64,000 nucleotides of DNA, taken from NCBI RefSeq assembly GCF_001049495.1, contig NZ_CDWI01000014.1:310001-374000 (forward strand). Direction: 5' to 3'. This stretch comes from Microbacterium sp. 3J1 (GTDB lineage Bacteria > Actinomycetota > Actinomycetes > Actinomycetales > Microbacteriaceae). The translations under genes and the position numbers were made by a program. The notes under the pieces were generated by a model that saw nothing but the letters and a program-made list of their open reading frames with translations, had not been told where the DNA came from and made no database searches. Shown here in pieces: positions 18,458-27,899 of this stretch (position 1 is its first letter; each line of letters starts with the position of its first letter).

Positions 18458-19710
18458 CGTGTGACCCTACCCCGGCCTGCCGAGGACGGACGCCCAGCCG
18501 AGGACGCGCGAACCGCCGCGCGCTCCTCGGCGACCGGCAGCGTCCGAGCGAACGACAGCAGCACGCCGCAGGCGATCAGCACCGCGAGGAGCGCGGTCCC
18601 GCCCTGAGACATGAACGGGAGCGGAACGCCCATCACGGGGAACACGCCGATGACGACGCCGATGTTGAACACGGCCTGGCCCGTGATCCAGACCGTCAGG
18701 CCTCCGGCCGCGACGCGGATGAACGGGTCGTCCGTCTTGCGGATGACGTGGAACGCGCCGACGGTGAAGAGGGTGAACAGGGCGAGGACGACGATGCATC
18801 CGATCAGTCCGAGCTCTTCGCCCACGATCGCGAAGATGAAGTCGTTGCCGGCAGCGGGGAGCCAGCCGTACTTCTCCTGGGAGTTGCCGAGCCCCACACC
18901 GAAGATGCCGCCGGACGCCATTCCCCAGATCCCGTGGATGGACTGGTAGCAGTCGCCCGTGTACGCGGTCATGTCGTCGCAGGTCGCGGTGATGCGGCGC
19001 ATCCGGTCGGCGCTCGAGAGCGCGTACGCGAGCACGGCCGCGACCCCGAGGATCACGGGGATGATGAACAGCCGCAGCTTGACACCTGAGAAGAAGAGGC
19101 AGCCCAGCAGGATGAGGACGAGGACCATCGACGTGCCGAGGTCGTTTCCTGCGATGACGGTGCCGATGGCGAGGAGCGCCACGGGGATCACCGGGATGAA
19201 GACGTGGTGCCAGGTGCCGAGCATCGCCTGCTTGCGGAGCAGGACGAAGGCGATCCAGATCGCGAGGGCGATCTTCACGAACTCGGACGGCTGCAGGGTG
19301 AAACTGCCGATCCCGATCCAGTTTCGGTTTCCGCCGTCCTCGATTCCGAGAGGCGTGAAGACGACCATCTGCAGCGCGACGGCTGCGAACAGCGCAGGCC
19401 AGGCCATCTTCTTGAGGAATGCGATCGGAAGCCGGGAGATGAGGAACATCAGCGGTACGCCGAGGATGGCGAAGACGCCTTGTCTGAGGGCTCCGTCCAT
19501 CGGGTTCTCGCCCTTGGCCACGGCCGCCGCGCTCGTCGCCGAGAGCACCATCACGAGGCCGAAGATGGTCAGCAGCAGGGCTGCCGAGGCGATCATCAGG
19601 AACTCGGTGGAGACCGGGGTGAAACGTCGGCCGAGGGACACCCGGGCGGCGAGGCCGCCCGATGCCGTGCGTCCCGGCTCAGAGCGAGGGGGGCGTGCGA
19701 CCTGCGTCAT
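18454..19710 (-). CDS. ftsW: Septal peptidoglycan polymerase FtsW
   Basis: SEDS-family glycosyltransferase that polymerises lipid II at the septum together with FtsI. 418 residues and about ten membrane helices. Family signatures include GIGSFTLQPSEFVKIALAIW, GNDLGTSMVLVLILLGCLF and the C-terminal FMSQGGTALLAVLIACG. The ATG at 19710 overlaps the end of murD by 32 bases, a longer overlap than elsewhere in the cluster; no closer start with a better context was evident. The cytoplasmic N-terminus is Arg-rich. Confidence 0.95.
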   Translation of the reverse strand: MTQVARPPRSEPGRTASGGLAARVSLGRRFTPVSTEFLMIASAALLLTIFGLVMVLSATSAAAVAKGENPMDGALRQGVFAILGVPLMFLISRLPIAFLKKMAWPALFAAVALQMVVFTPLGIEDGGNRNWIGIGSFTLQPSEFVKIALAIWIAFVLLRKQAMLGTWHHVFIPVIPVALLAIGTVIAGNDLGTSMVLVLILLGCLFFSGVKLRLFIIPVILGVAAVLAYALSSADRMRRITATCDDMTAYTGDCYQSIHGIWGMASGGIFGVGLGNSQEKYGWLPAAGNDFIFAIVGEELGLIGCIVVLALFTLFTVGAFHVIRKTDDPFIRVAAGGLTVWITGQAVFNIGVVIGVFPVMGVPLPFMSQGGTALLAVLIACGVLLSFARTLPVAEERAAVRASSAGRPSSAGRGRVTR

Positions 19711-21217
19711 CGGTGCTCCCCCGGTCTATCCAGTCCCGCACCGCCTCGGCGAAGCGGTGGCCCCGATCCGCATAGCTGGAGAACTGGTCGAAGGATGCCG
19801 CAGCGGGGGCCAGCAGAACTGTGCCCTCTCCGTCGACGATCCCGGCCGCGATCTCCACGACGCGGTTCATGACGAGTCCAGTCTCGCCAGCATCCACCTC
19901 GAACACCGGCACCGCCGGCGCGTGTCGCCGGAATGCCGCGACGACGGATGCGCGCTCGACGCCGATCACGACGGCCGCTCGGGCGGTGACGCCTGCGGTG
20001 GCGACCAGATCGGCGATGTCGACGCCCTTGAGATCCCCGCCGACGATCCACACCGCCCCGGGGTAGGCCCGCAGCGAGGACGCCGCCGCGTGGGGGTTCG
20101 TCGCCTTCGAGTCGTCGATCCAGGTGACACCCGCATGGCGGGCGACGACCTCGATGCGGTGGGCATCGAGCCGGAACTCCTGCAGAGCCTCGTGGATGCG
20201 CTCCGGCTCCACGCCCAGCGACCTCGCGAGGGCGCTCGCCGCGAGGACGTTCTGGACCATGTGCGGTGCCGCGAGTCCGGCGTTCTCCAGGTCGGCGACC
20301 GTCGTGAGCTCGAGAGCACTGCGCGCGCGGTCGTCGAGGAACGCCCGGTCGACCACGAGCCCGTCGACGATGCCGAGATCACTCGGCCCGGGCGTGCCGA
20401 GGTCGAACCCGATCGCTCTGGCGCCCTCGACCACCTCGGCGTCCTCGACCATCTCCCTGGTCGCCTCATCGGACTTGTTGTACACGCACGCGACGCGCGT
20501 GTTGCGATAGACGACCGCCTTCGCGTCGCGATAGGCCTGCGCGCTGCCGTGCCAGACGAGATGGTCGTCTGCGAGGTTGAGGCAGACGGACGAGTACGGA
20601 TACAGCTCGCCCTCCGGGCGCGACTGGCCGAGATACCAGAGCTGGTGGCTCGAGAGCTCGACGACGAGCACGTCGAACCCGGCCGGGTCACGCACCGCGT
20701 CGAGGACGGGCACGCCGATGTTCCCGCAGGGCGCAGCCCTGAGACCGCCCGCGACGAGCAGAGACGCCGTCATCCGGGTGGTGGTGGTCTTTCCGTTGGT
20801 GCCGGTGATCAGCACCCAGTCGGCCGCAGAGCCGTCGGGCCTCGTGACCTTGTCACGCACCCGCCAGGCGAGCTCGACGTCACCCCAGATCGCGATCCCG
20901 GACTCCTGCGCCCAGCGGATCAGCGGATGAGACGGGGAGAAACCGGGAGAGGCCACGACGACCTCGGGGGCGAACGCGGTCAGAGCCGCCGGCACCTCGC
21001 CGAGCGGACCGAGCTCCAGCCGAGCGCCGATGACCGGCAGCAGCTTCGCGTACTCCTCTTCGGCCGATTCGCTCAGCACGAGGACCTCCGCCCCGAGCTC
21101 GGCGAGCGTGTCCGCCACCGAGAATCCGGTCATGGACAGGCCGAGAACCGCGACCCGGAGCCCTGCCCAGTCGGCGTTCCAGCTGGTGAGGGTGGCCAGT
21201 CTCGACTCAGTCGACAC
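19679..21217 (-). CDS. murD: UDP-N-acetylmuramoyl-L-alanine--D-glutamate ligase
   Basis: Adds D-glutamate as second peptide residue. 512 residues, slightly long for MurD. N-terminal VAVLGLSMTGFSVADTLAELG (23-43), ATP site GTNGKTTTT (139-147), LNLADDHLVWHGS and the C-terminal TWIDDSKATNPHAAASSL with the conserved D-S-K-A-T-N. The GTG start at 21217 overlaps the mraY stop by 11 bases. In Microbacteriaceae with type B peptidoglycan the residue added here is also the cross-linking position. Confidence 0.96.
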   Translation of the reverse strand: MSTESRLATLTSWNADWAGLRVAVLGLSMTGFSVADTLAELGAEVLVLSESAEEEYAKLLPVIGARLELGPLGEVPAALTAFAPEVVVASPGFSPSHPLIRWAQESGIAIWGDVELAWRVRDKVTRPDGSAADWVLITGTNGKTTTTRMTASLLVAGGLRAAPCGNIGVPVLDAVRDPAGFDVLVVELSSHQLWYLGQSRPEGELYPYSSVCLNLADDHLVWHGSAQAYRDAKAVVYRNTRVACVYNKSDEATREMVEDAEVVEGARAIGFDLGTPGPSDLGIVDGLVVDRAFLDDRARSALELTTVADLENAGLAAPHMVQNVLAASALARSLGVEPERIHEALQEFRLDAHRIEVVARHAGVTWIDDSKATNPHAAASSLRAYPGAVWIVGGDLKGVDIADLVATAGVTARAAVVIGVERASVVAAFRRHAPAVPVFEVDAGETGLVMNRVVEIAAGIVDGEGTVLLAPAAASFDQFSSYADRGHRFAEAVRDWIDRGSTDDAGRTPPSL

Positions 21218-22319
21218 GGGTCAGCCACTCGACGTAGAAGAGTCCGACCGCCGACACGGCGAGCAGACCGGCGATGATCCACATCCGCACCACGATCGTC
21301 ACCTCGGACCAGCCGCGCATCTCGAGATGATGGTGGAACGGACTCATCAGGAAGAGCCGCTTGCCACGGGTCACCTTGAAGTAAGCGCGCTGGAGGATGA
21401 CGGAGCCGGAGGCGAGCACGAAGACGCCGGCGATGATGAACAGCATCAGCTCGGTGCGGGTGAGGATCGCCATGGCGGTGATGACCCCGCCGATCGCCAT
21501 CGAGCCGACGTCGCCCATGAAGACCTTGGCCTTCGGCGCATTCCACCACAGGAACCCGATGAGGCTCGCGGCGAACGACGCGGCGATGATCGCCAGACTG
21601 AACGGATCGCGCACCTCGTAGCATCCGCCGATGGCCGCCTTCTCGACGCCCTCTCCGACGCAGGACTGCTTGAACTGCCAGAAGGCGATGAGGCTGTATG
21701 CGCCGACGACGATGACGCCTGCACCGGCCGCGAGGCCGTCGAGGCCGTCCGTGAGGTTGACGCTGTTCGAGGTCGCGACGCCGATGACCGAGATCCACAG
21801 CAGGTACAGCGCCCAGCCGACGATCGCCGTGAAGGCGAACAGGTTCAGCCACGGGATGTCGCGGAAGAGCGAGATCGAGCCGGATGCCGGCGTCTGGTCG
21901 AACTGGTTCGGGAAGTTCAGCGCGATGATGCCGAAGGGGATCATGACGAGCAGCTGGCCGATGATCTTGCGCCAGCCCGACAGGCCCAGGCTGCGCTGGC
22001 TCCGCACCTTCATGTAGTCGTCGATGAAGCCGACGATGCCGAAGCCGACCATGAGCCAGATCACGAGCAGCGCGGAGAGCGCAGGGGTTCCGCCGCCGAC
22101 GTAGACGCCGGTGAAGTAGCCGACCATGGTGCCGACGATGAAGATCACGCCGCCCATCGTGGGGGTGCCGCGCTTCGCCTCGTGGTTGGGGTTCTCGATC
22201 GCCTCGGGGGTGCGGATGACCTGCCCCCAACCCCACTTCCGGAAGAGCCGGAGGAAGACGGGAGTCAGGAACAGAGTGAAGGCGAGCGAGATCGCGGCCG
22301 CCATGATGAGAGACCTCAC
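21207..22319 (-). CDS. mraY: Phospho-MurNAc-pentapeptide transferase
   Basis: Integral membrane enzyme that makes lipid I from UDP-MurNAc-pentapeptide and undecaprenyl phosphate. 370 residues, about ten helices. GTPTMGG at 51-57, FIDDYMK with the catalytic aspartates at 100-101, NLTDGLDGLAAG at about 188-199, and the C-terminal HHHLEMRGWSE. The GTG at 22319 (overlapping the murF stop by 4 bases) was chosen because it opens directly into the first helix; the frame continues upstream only as an artefact in murF. Confidence 0.97.
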   Translation of the reverse strand: MRSLIMAAAISLAFTLFLTPVFLRLFRKWGWGQVIRTPEAIENPNHEAKRGTPTMGGVIFIVGTMVGYFTGVYVGGGTPALSALLVIWLMVGFGIVGFIDDYMKVRSQRSLGLSGWRKIIGQLLVMIPFGIIALNFPNQFDQTPASGSISLFRDIPWLNLFAFTAIVGWALYLLWISVIGVATSNSVNLTDGLDGLAAGAGVIVVGAYSLIAFWQFKQSCVGEGVEKAAIGGCYEVRDPFSLAIIAASFAASLIGFLWWNAPKAKVFMGDVGSMAIGGVITAMAILTRTELMLFIIAGVFVLASGSVILQRAYFKVTRGKRLFLMSPFHHHLEMRGWSEVTIVVRMWIIAGLLAVSAVGLFYVEWLTRVD

Positions 22320-23728
22320 GAGAACAATTCTCCCAGACGATCGCCGAGATGCCGGAGGCCCACGGAATTGGACGACTTCACGAGCACGCGGTCGCCGTCG
22401 CGCAGCTCGGTGCGCAGGTACTCGAGCGCGGCATCCTGGTCGACGAAGAAGATGGCCTCGCTGTCCCACGATCCTTCGCCGATCGCGGAGATGTAGAGCC
22501 GGCGCGCCTCCTGGCCGACGACCACGATGCGCTGGATGTTCAGGCGCACGGCGAGCAGGCCGATGCGGTCGTGCTCGTCGCCGGCGGTCTCCCCCAGCTC
22601 GCTCATGGCGCCGAGGACCGCGACGGTGCGCTCGCCCGGACCGGTGATCTGCGCGAGGGTGCGCAACGCGGCGGCCATCGAGTCGGGGCTGGCGTTGTAG
22701 GCGTCGTTGATGATGCGCACGCGGTCGCTGCCCATCGGCTGCATACGCCACCGCTCCGCGATCTCGACCGTCTCGAGCCGGGCGATCGCGTCGGCGGTGG
22801 AGACTCCCAGCACGCCGGCCGCGGCGATCGCCGCGAGGGCGTTGTTCACGTGATGCGCCCCGAGCACGCGCAGCGCGAGTGGGAGGCGTTCCGCTGCCAC
22901 GACGATGTCGACGGACGTTCCCGACGCGGACACCTCGATGCCCTCGGCGCGGACGTCCGCATGGGGACTCTGCCCGAATCCGACAACGCGCATGCCGCGC
23001 GAGCGAGCGAGGTCGCCCATCGCCGCGACGCGAGGGTCATCGATGTTGAGGACGGCGGTGCCGGTGGGCACGGCCGCGGAGACGAGTTCCGACTTGGCCT
23101 TGGCCGTCGCCTCGATCCCGCCGAAGCCTCCTGCGTGGGCCATGCCGACCATCAGCACGACGGCGACGTCGGGCTCGACGAGGCCTGCCAGACGCGCGAT
23201 GCTGCCGGGTGCGTCCGCTCCGAACTCGCTGACGAGGTATCGGGTGTCGTACGTGACGCGCAGCATGGTCACGGGCGCACCGACCTCGTTGTTGTACGAC
23301 TTGATCGGAGCCACGGTCTCGCCCTCGTCGGAGAGGATGCGCGCGAGGAAGTTCTTGGTCGTCGTCTTGCCGTTCGACCCGGTGATGCCGACGATCTTGA
23401 GGTCGCCTGCCGCGCGGACCCGTGCCACGACCTCACGGGCGAGATCCGCGAGGGCGACCACCACGTCCGAGACGACGATCTGGGTGATGGCGTCCTCGAC
23501 GGGGTGCTCGACGATCGCCAGTGCTGCGCCGGCCTCGAGCGCGGCGCCGACGAAACGGTGCCCGTCGGTCTCGGCCCCGGGCTTCGCGACGAAGATCGAC
23601 CCCGGTGCCATGGAGCGCGAGTCGGTGTCGACGACGCCGTCGACGACGGTGTCCGCGGTGGCGGTTCCGGCGAGCCTCAGCTCACCCCCGAGGACGGCGG
23701 CGATCTCAGCAAGCGACAGGGCGATCAT
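22316..23728 (-). CDS. murF: UDP-MurNAc-tripeptide--D-alanyl-D-alanine ligase
   Basis: Adds D-Ala-D-Ala to complete the pentapeptide precursor. 470 residues. The N-terminal uridine-binding domain has DTDSRSMAPGSIFVAKPG (35-52), the ATP site GSNGKTTTKN is at 117-126, and NDAYNASPDSMAAAL is the conserved middle motif. The last region has VKSSNSVGLRHL. The ATG at 23728 is 28 bases after the ftsI stop. MurE, which normally lies between ftsI and murF, is absent; the N-terminus and the tail are typical of MurF, so this is not a MurE-MurF fusion. Confidence 0.96.
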   Translation of the reverse strand: MIALSLAEIAAVLGGELRLAGTATADTVVDGVVDTDSRSMAPGSIFVAKPGAETDGHRFVGAALEAGAALAIVEHPVEDAITQIVVSDVVVALADLAREVVARVRAAGDLKIVGITGSNGKTTTKNFLARILSDEGETVAPIKSYNNEVGAPVTMLRVTYDTRYLVSEFGADAPGSIARLAGLVEPDVAVVLMVGMAHAGGFGGIEATAKAKSELVSAAVPTGTAVLNIDDPRVAAMGDLARSRGMRVVGFGQSPHADVRAEGIEVSASGTSVDIVVAAERLPLALRVLGAHHVNNALAAIAAAGVLGVSTADAIARLETVEIAERWRMQPMGSDRVRIINDAYNASPDSMAAALRTLAQITGPGERTVAVLGAMSELGETAGDEHDRIGLLAVRLNIQRIVVVGQEARRLYISAIGEGSWDSEAIFFVDQDAALEYLRTELRDGDRVLVKSSNSVGLRHLGDRLGELFS

Positions 23729-23756
23729 GACGTCTCCAGGCGCGACGGGGCGCCGA

Positions 23757-25544
23757 CTATTCGAACTTGGGAAGCAGTGCGTCCATCGGGGTGGAGGACG
23801 GCATCACGCGATAGGTCTTCATGGTCTGGGTCATCGCCTTCTGGAAGGCCGATGCGGTAGCAGCAGACGATGTAACTCTAGTCGGCTCGTCGAGAGTGAC
23901 CACGACGACGTACTGCGGATCGTCGACGGGAGCGAAGCCCACCATGCTGGTGTAGTAGACGCCCTGCTTGTATCCGCCGTTGCCGTCGGGGATCTGCGCG
24001 GTACCGGTCTTGCTGGTCACGCGGTAGCCGGGAACCTGGATGCGCTCCGCGTTGCCGCCCTGGACCGCGACGTTCTCGAGCATCCGGGTGATGTCGGCCG
24101 CCGTCTGCGGCTTGATGATCTGCTCGTGCGCGGGCGCGTCGGGTGTGACGACGGTGCCGTCCGCCGCGGTGCAGGACTCGATGAGCGACAGCCCGATCTT
24201 CTCGCCGCCGTTCGCGATGGCCTGGTACGCGCCGGCCAGCTGAGGGGCGGTGACGGTGAAGTACTGGCCGAACGTCGTCGTGTACAGGGACTGGTTGTCC
24301 CAGTCCTTCGTCGGATGCAGCAGGCCGCTCGTCTCGGAGGGGAACCCGACCGTGGGAACCCCGACGCCGAAGCGCTCCAGGTAGTCGTGGCGGACATCGG
24401 TGCTCACCATGGTCCCGAACTTCGACAGGGCGACGTTCGACGAGTCGATGAGCGCGCCGGCGAGCGTGTAGGTGAAGGCGGGGTGCACGAACGCGTCGTT
24501 GATCACCGCACCGTTGTCGAACTTCTCGTGCGACGAGGCGACGACGGTCGGGCTGGTCATCGTGACGCCGGCGTTCTCCATCACCGCCGCCGCCGTGACG
24601 GCCTTGAACGTGGAGCCGGGCTCGAAGGGGTACGAGAAGAGCTTGCTGACCCAGGTCCCGGGCCCCGAGGCGTCCAGGTCGTTGGGGTCCATGGTCGGCC
24701 ACTCGGCCGCTGCCCGGATCTTGCCCGTCCCGACCTCGACGACCGTGACGGTGCCGCCCTTGGCTCCCTGCAGCTGCGCCTCCTCGGCGATCATCTGCTG
24801 CATGTACCACTGGAGGTCGCTGTTCACGGTCAGCTGCACGGTGCCGCCGTCGACGGCGTCCGTCCGCGTCTCGCTGCCGGGGATGATCACGCCGTCCTTG
24901 CCGGTCCGGTAGCTCTCCTCGCCGTCCGTGGGCGCGAGGCAGCGATCGTCCATCTTCTCGACGCCGGCCTGCGCGGCTCCGGTGCCGTCGAGGTATCCGA
25001 TGAGGTTGCCGGCCACGGCGCCGTTCGGGTAGACGCGGGTCTCGCGAGCCTCGAAGTGGAGGTAGGAGAGCCCCTGAGCCTTGAGCTCTTTGAGCGCGAT
25101 GTGCTGTTCGGCGGTCAGGCCGCGCTTCACCTCGAACCAGCGCGAGTCGGGGTCTGCGGCGTTCTGCGCCTCGACCGAGCTCCGGAGCGTCTCGGCATCG
25201 ATGCCGGTGATCTCGGCGATCCGAGCGGATGCCTCCGCCCACCGGATCTTCGGCGGGTTCTCCTCGTCGTCCTCCAGCAGGAACACGACCTGAGGATCCA
25301 CGTTGTAGTCGTAGACGGTCACGCTCTCCGCGAGGACCGCCCCCTCGGCGTCCGTGATCGACCCGCGGTCGCCGAGGATGGGCGTGCCCTTCGAGATGAA
25401 CTCGAGCGACTGGCCGACGTGCTCGTCCGCCTTCACGACCTGGATGTCGATGAGCCGTACGACGAACGCCGCGAGGATAGCGAGGATGACCGCCAGGGCG
25501 ACGACCGTGCGTCGCCGGGGGCTCCGGGTGGCTCTCGTCGTCAT
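23757..25544 (-). CDS. ftsI: Septal transpeptidase FtsI (PBP3-type)
   Basis: Class B penicillin-binding protein that cross-links septal peptidoglycan. 595 residues: a short Arg-rich cytoplasmic tail, a membrane helix (VVALAVILAILAAFVVRL, about 14-31), a pedestal domain beginning GTPILGDRGSITDAEG, then the transpeptidase with SxxK at 311-314 (PGSTFK), SxN at 368-370 (SSN) and KTGT at 512-515. ATG start at 25544, 36 bases after the preceding ftsL-like gene. The gene ends 28 bases before murF. Confidence 0.97.
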   Translation of the reverse strand: MTTRATRSPRRRTVVALAVILAILAAFVVRLIDIQVVKADEHVGQSLEFISKGTPILGDRGSITDAEGAVLAESVTVYDYNVDPQVVFLLEDDEENPPKIRWAEASARIAEITGIDAETLRSSVEAQNAADPDSRWFEVKRGLTAEQHIALKELKAQGLSYLHFEARETRVYPNGAVAGNLIGYLDGTGAAQAGVEKMDDRCLAPTDGEESYRTGKDGVIIPGSETRTDAVDGGTVQLTVNSDLQWYMQQMIAEEAQLQGAKGGTVTVVEVGTGKIRAAAEWPTMDPNDLDASGPGTWVSKLFSYPFEPGSTFKAVTAAAVMENAGVTMTSPTVVASSHEKFDNGAVINDAFVHPAFTYTLAGALIDSSNVALSKFGTMVSTDVRHDYLERFGVGVPTVGFPSETSGLLHPTKDWDNQSLYTTTFGQYFTVTAPQLAGAYQAIANGGEKIGLSLIESCTAADGTVVTPDAPAHEQIIKPQTAADITRMLENVAVQGGNAERIQVPGYRVTSKTGTAQIPDGNGGYKQGVYYTSMVGFAPVDDPQYVVVVTLDEPTRVTSSAATASAFQKAMTQTMKTYRVMPSSTPMDALLPKFE

Positions 25545-25580
25545 GGACTGTCTCCGTCAAATCGTGGTGGTCGGTGGGTC

Positions 25581-26153
25581 TCAGCGGGTGGTCGGACTCG
25601 GCAGGCCGTCGGTGATCGCCGGCGGCAGCTCGGCGGTGGGCGGGGTCACGGCATCCGTCGTCGCCTGCTCGTCCGCCACTCCGTTCGCGATGGCGTTCTG
25701 CAGCAGCGCGTTGCTCACCGCACCCGCGCCGTTCGGGTCGATCGTCGACGTGCCGTCCGCGCCTTCTCCCTGGCCGAACACCGCACCGTCGCTCAGCCGG
25801 AGATACGCCGGGGAGCCGGCGACGACCATGCCCAGTGCTGCGGCGCCTGTGGCGAGCGACTGCGGCGAACTCAGACCGGTGAGATCCTCCTGCAGCGCGT
25901 CCGTGCGCAGATCGAGTTCGTGCTGCTGCGCGCTGAGGCCCGCCAGGACGAAGGAATCCTGCGTGATGGCCAGGGAGAGCCCGATCTGCGCCGCACCGAT
26001 GGCCATGGCACCGCCGAGCGCGACCAGGGCGTACGCGAGCTTGGGCTTGCGTCGGGCCGGCGTGGTCGTGACCGGCTGGAGGCGTCGACGCGGCTCGCCC
26101 GCGGGGGTGCTGGGCAGGCGCTGCGGCGTACGGGCGGTGGCGTTCAGGCTCAT
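25581..26153 (-). CDS. ftsL: FtsL-like bitopic division protein
   Basis: 190 residues between rsmH and ftsI, the normal position of ftsL. A basic Pro-rich N-terminus (about 38 residues) precedes one helix ([23 protein letters not shown]). A short periplasmic coiled-coil-like stretch ([20 protein letters not shown], about 72-91) and [18 protein letters not shown] follow, resembling the end of the FtsL core. The low-complexity C-terminal 70 residues are unusual in length. Sequence similarity in this family is weak, so the call rests mostly on position and topology. ATG start overlaps the rsmH stop (ATGA). Confidence 0.75.
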   Translation of the reverse strand: MSLNATARTPQRLPSTPAGEPRRRLQPVTTTPARRKPKLAYALVALGGAMAIGAAQIGLSLAITQDSFVLAGLSAQQHELDLRTDALQEDLTGLSSPQSLATGAAALGMVVAGSPAYLRLSDGAVFGQGEGADGTSTIDPNGAGAVSNALLQNAIANGVADEQATTDAVTPPTAELPPAITDGLPSPTTR

Positions 26154-27088
26154 GCGTTCTCTCGGACCTTCTCAGCCGCCCGCAGCCGCACGGGGATCGC
26201 CCGGGGGTTGCGCGCGCGCTCGGCGTCATCGGCCAGTTCCGCACCGCGGGTGATGATCTTGAAACGAGGCGCGTGCTCGGGGAGCTCCACCGGCAGTCCC
26301 TTCGGAGCCGTCGACGCTGCGCCCGCGGCGAAAGCCTGCTTGACGAGACGGTCCTCGAGCGACTGGTACGACATCACGACGATGCGGCCTCCGACCGAGA
26401 GTGCATCCATCGCGGCCGGGATCGCGTCGGCCAGGACGTTGAGCTCGGCGTTGACCTCGATCCGGAGCGCCTGGAACACGCGCTTGGCCGGGTGCCCCGC
26501 CCGCTGCGCCGCCGCGGGCGTCGCAGCGATCAGGATGTCGACGAGCTCGCCCGATCGCGTGATCGGCTTCTTCTGTCGCGCGTCGATGATGAAACGCGCA
26601 TAGCGGCCGGCGAGCTTCTCCTCGCCGTAGCGCTCGAAGATGCGGCGGAGGTTTCCCTCGTTGTATGTGGCGACGACCTCGGCGGCGGTGATGCCGCGCG
26701 TCTGGTCCATCCGCATGTCGAGCGGAGCGTCCTTCGAGTACGCGAATCCGCGTTCAGCCTCGTCGAGCTGCAGCGAGGAGACGCCGAGGTCGAACAGGAT
26801 GCCGGCGGCACCCTGCGCGTGCAGGCCGATCTCGTCGTAGACGGTGTGGACCAGGGTGACCCGGTCGGAGAAGCGCGCGAGCCGCTCCCCCGCGATGCGC
26901 AGGGCGTCGGTGTCACGGTCGAGGCCGACCAGTCGGATGTGGGGGAAGCGCTCGAGGAGGGCCTCGGAGTGGCCGCCCATGCCGAGAGTGGCGTCGACGA
27001 GGACGGCTCCGTCGGCCTGGAGGGCCGGAGCCAGCAGCTCGACGCATCGATCGAGCAGGACGGGGGTGTGGATGTCGCGGAGGTTCAT
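26150..27088 (-). CDS. rsmH: 16S rRNA (cytosine-1402-N4)-methyltransferase
   Basis: 312 residues. [15 protein letters not shown] near the N-terminus is typical. The SAM-binding motif is [15 protein letters not shown] at 31-45, then [41 protein letters not shown] and DMRMDQT are diagnostic RsmH segments. It methylates C1402 in the decoding site of 16S rRNA. ATG start at 27088, 117 bases after mraZ, with a spaced GGTGACC direct repeat in the gap. Confidence 0.97.
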   Translation of the reverse strand: MNLRDIHTPVLLDRCVELLAPALQADGAVLVDATLGMGGHSEALLERFPHIRLVGLDRDTDALRIAGERLARFSDRVTLVHTVYDEIGLHAQGAAGILFDLGVSSLQLDEAERGFAYSKDAPLDMRMDQTRGITAAEVVATYNEGNLRRIFERYGEEKLAGRYARFIIDARQKKPITRSGELVDILIAATPAAAQRAGHPAKRVFQALRIEVNAELNVLADAIPAAMDALSVGGRIVVMSYQSLEDRLVKQAFAAGAASTAPKGLPVELPEHAPRFKIITRGAELADDAERARNPRAIPVRLRAAEKVRENA

Positions 27089-27205
27089 GATCTCTCTCGG
27101 GTGACCTCTGTATGTCGGTGACCAGGGCCCTGATCCCCCTCCGCTTCACGACCCGGCACCGGGGAAGTGTGTCGGGGCGGGAGCGGCGGGGCATCACAGC
27201 CGTGG

Positions 27206-27637
27206 TCAGAACAGTCCCGGGATCACCTCCTGCTCGAGATCGGCGTAGGTCTCCTCGCCGGCGGCGAGGTAGGCGTTCCAGCTCTCGGCATCCCAGATCT
27301 CGGCGTGGGCGCCGACTCCGGTGACGATGAGCTCCTTCTGCAGCCCCGCGTACTGGCGGAGGTGCGCGGGGATGGTGATGCGGTTCTGGCTGTCGGGCAT
27401 CTCCGCACTGGCACCGGAGAGGAAGAGACGCATGAAGTCACGCGCCTGCTTGTTGGCGAGCGGCGCCTGTCGGATCCGCTCGTGCATCGCCTCGAACTCG
27501 GCCGTGCTGAAGACATAGAGGCAGCGCTCCTGGCCCCTGGTGACGACGATGCCGCCACCGAGGTCTTCGCGGAACTTCGCGGGAAGGATGACCCGTCCCT
27601 TGTCGTCCAGCTTCGGAGAATGCGTTCCCAGCAACAT
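27206..27637 (-). CDS. mraZ: Transcriptional regulator MraZ
   Basis: First gene of the division cluster and its regulator. 143 residues with two AbrB-like half-domains: [11 protein letters not shown] at 13-23 and [11 protein letters not shown] at 84-94. MraZ forms rings that bind tandem boxes upstream of its own gene. Here three 10-bp boxes lie 43-72 bases before the ATG. ATG start at 27637 with a GAGGGGGT ribosome site. It presumably autoregulates and tunes the whole mraZ-ftsQ run. Confidence 0.96.
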   Translation of the reverse strand: MLLGTHSPKLDDKGRVILPAKFREDLGGGIVVTRGQERCLYVFSTAEFEAMHERIRQAPLANKQARDFMRLFLSGASAEMPDSQNRITIPAHLRQYAGLQKELIVTGVGAHAEIWDAESWNAYLAAGEETYADLEQEVIPGLF

Positions 27638-27679
27638 CAGCCATCACCCCCTCTGCGTCCGGCCAACTCGAGGTGCACA

Positions 27680-27709
27680 CCACTTTACTCCACTTTCCTC
27701 CACAAACCT
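27680..27709 (-). promoter_or_regulatory. MraZ boxes, three 10-bp repeats
   Basis: On the minus strand three consecutive 10-mers: AGGTTTGTGG, AGGAAAGTGG, AGTAAAGTGG. The GTGG core repeats with exact 10-bp period, as in known MraZ operators. They start within a TAGGTT hexamer (27710-27705), a plausible -10, so bound MraZ would cover the promoter start region. Confidence 0.75.
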
Positions 27710-27775
27710 ACGGTCAATTGGCGCGCTGGCGCCCTTCACCCTCGGCGCAGGTGCGCGATTCCGCGGAACGGCGCG

Positions 27776-27803
27776 GTGGAGGGCAGTGGAGGGAGAGTGG
27801 AGG
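27776..27803 (+). promoter_or_regulatory. Second GTGGAG box cluster, opposite orientation
   Basis: GTGGAGG occurs on the plus strand at 27776, 27786 and 27797 (spacing 10 and 11 bases), 67 bases beyond the main MraZ boxes and inverted relative to them. No plus-strand gene starts nearby. It could be a distal MraZ site. Confidence 0.4.
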
Positions 27804-27850
27804 ACCCGAAAGGGCGGGGTCCGCCGGGCGCATGCGCGGGGAGACAACGA

Positions 27851-27885
27851 CGAAGGCCCGGATGCTCAGAGCATCCGGGCCTTCG
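27851..27885 (-). terminator. Hairpin after the DUF3040 gene
   Basis: Perfect 15-bp stem with a 5-base loop, 15 bases beyond the DUF3040 stop codon. The T-tract is poor (TCGTTGTCT). It separates DUF3040 from the mraZ promoter region. Confidence 0.75.
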
Positions 27886-27899
27886 AGGAGGAAGTGCGG

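Noticed and set aside
22316..23728. Idea that murF might be a MurE-MurF fusion explaining the missing murE
   Set aside because: 470 residues with a single ATP site and single N-terminal uridine-binding domain; no room for MurE.
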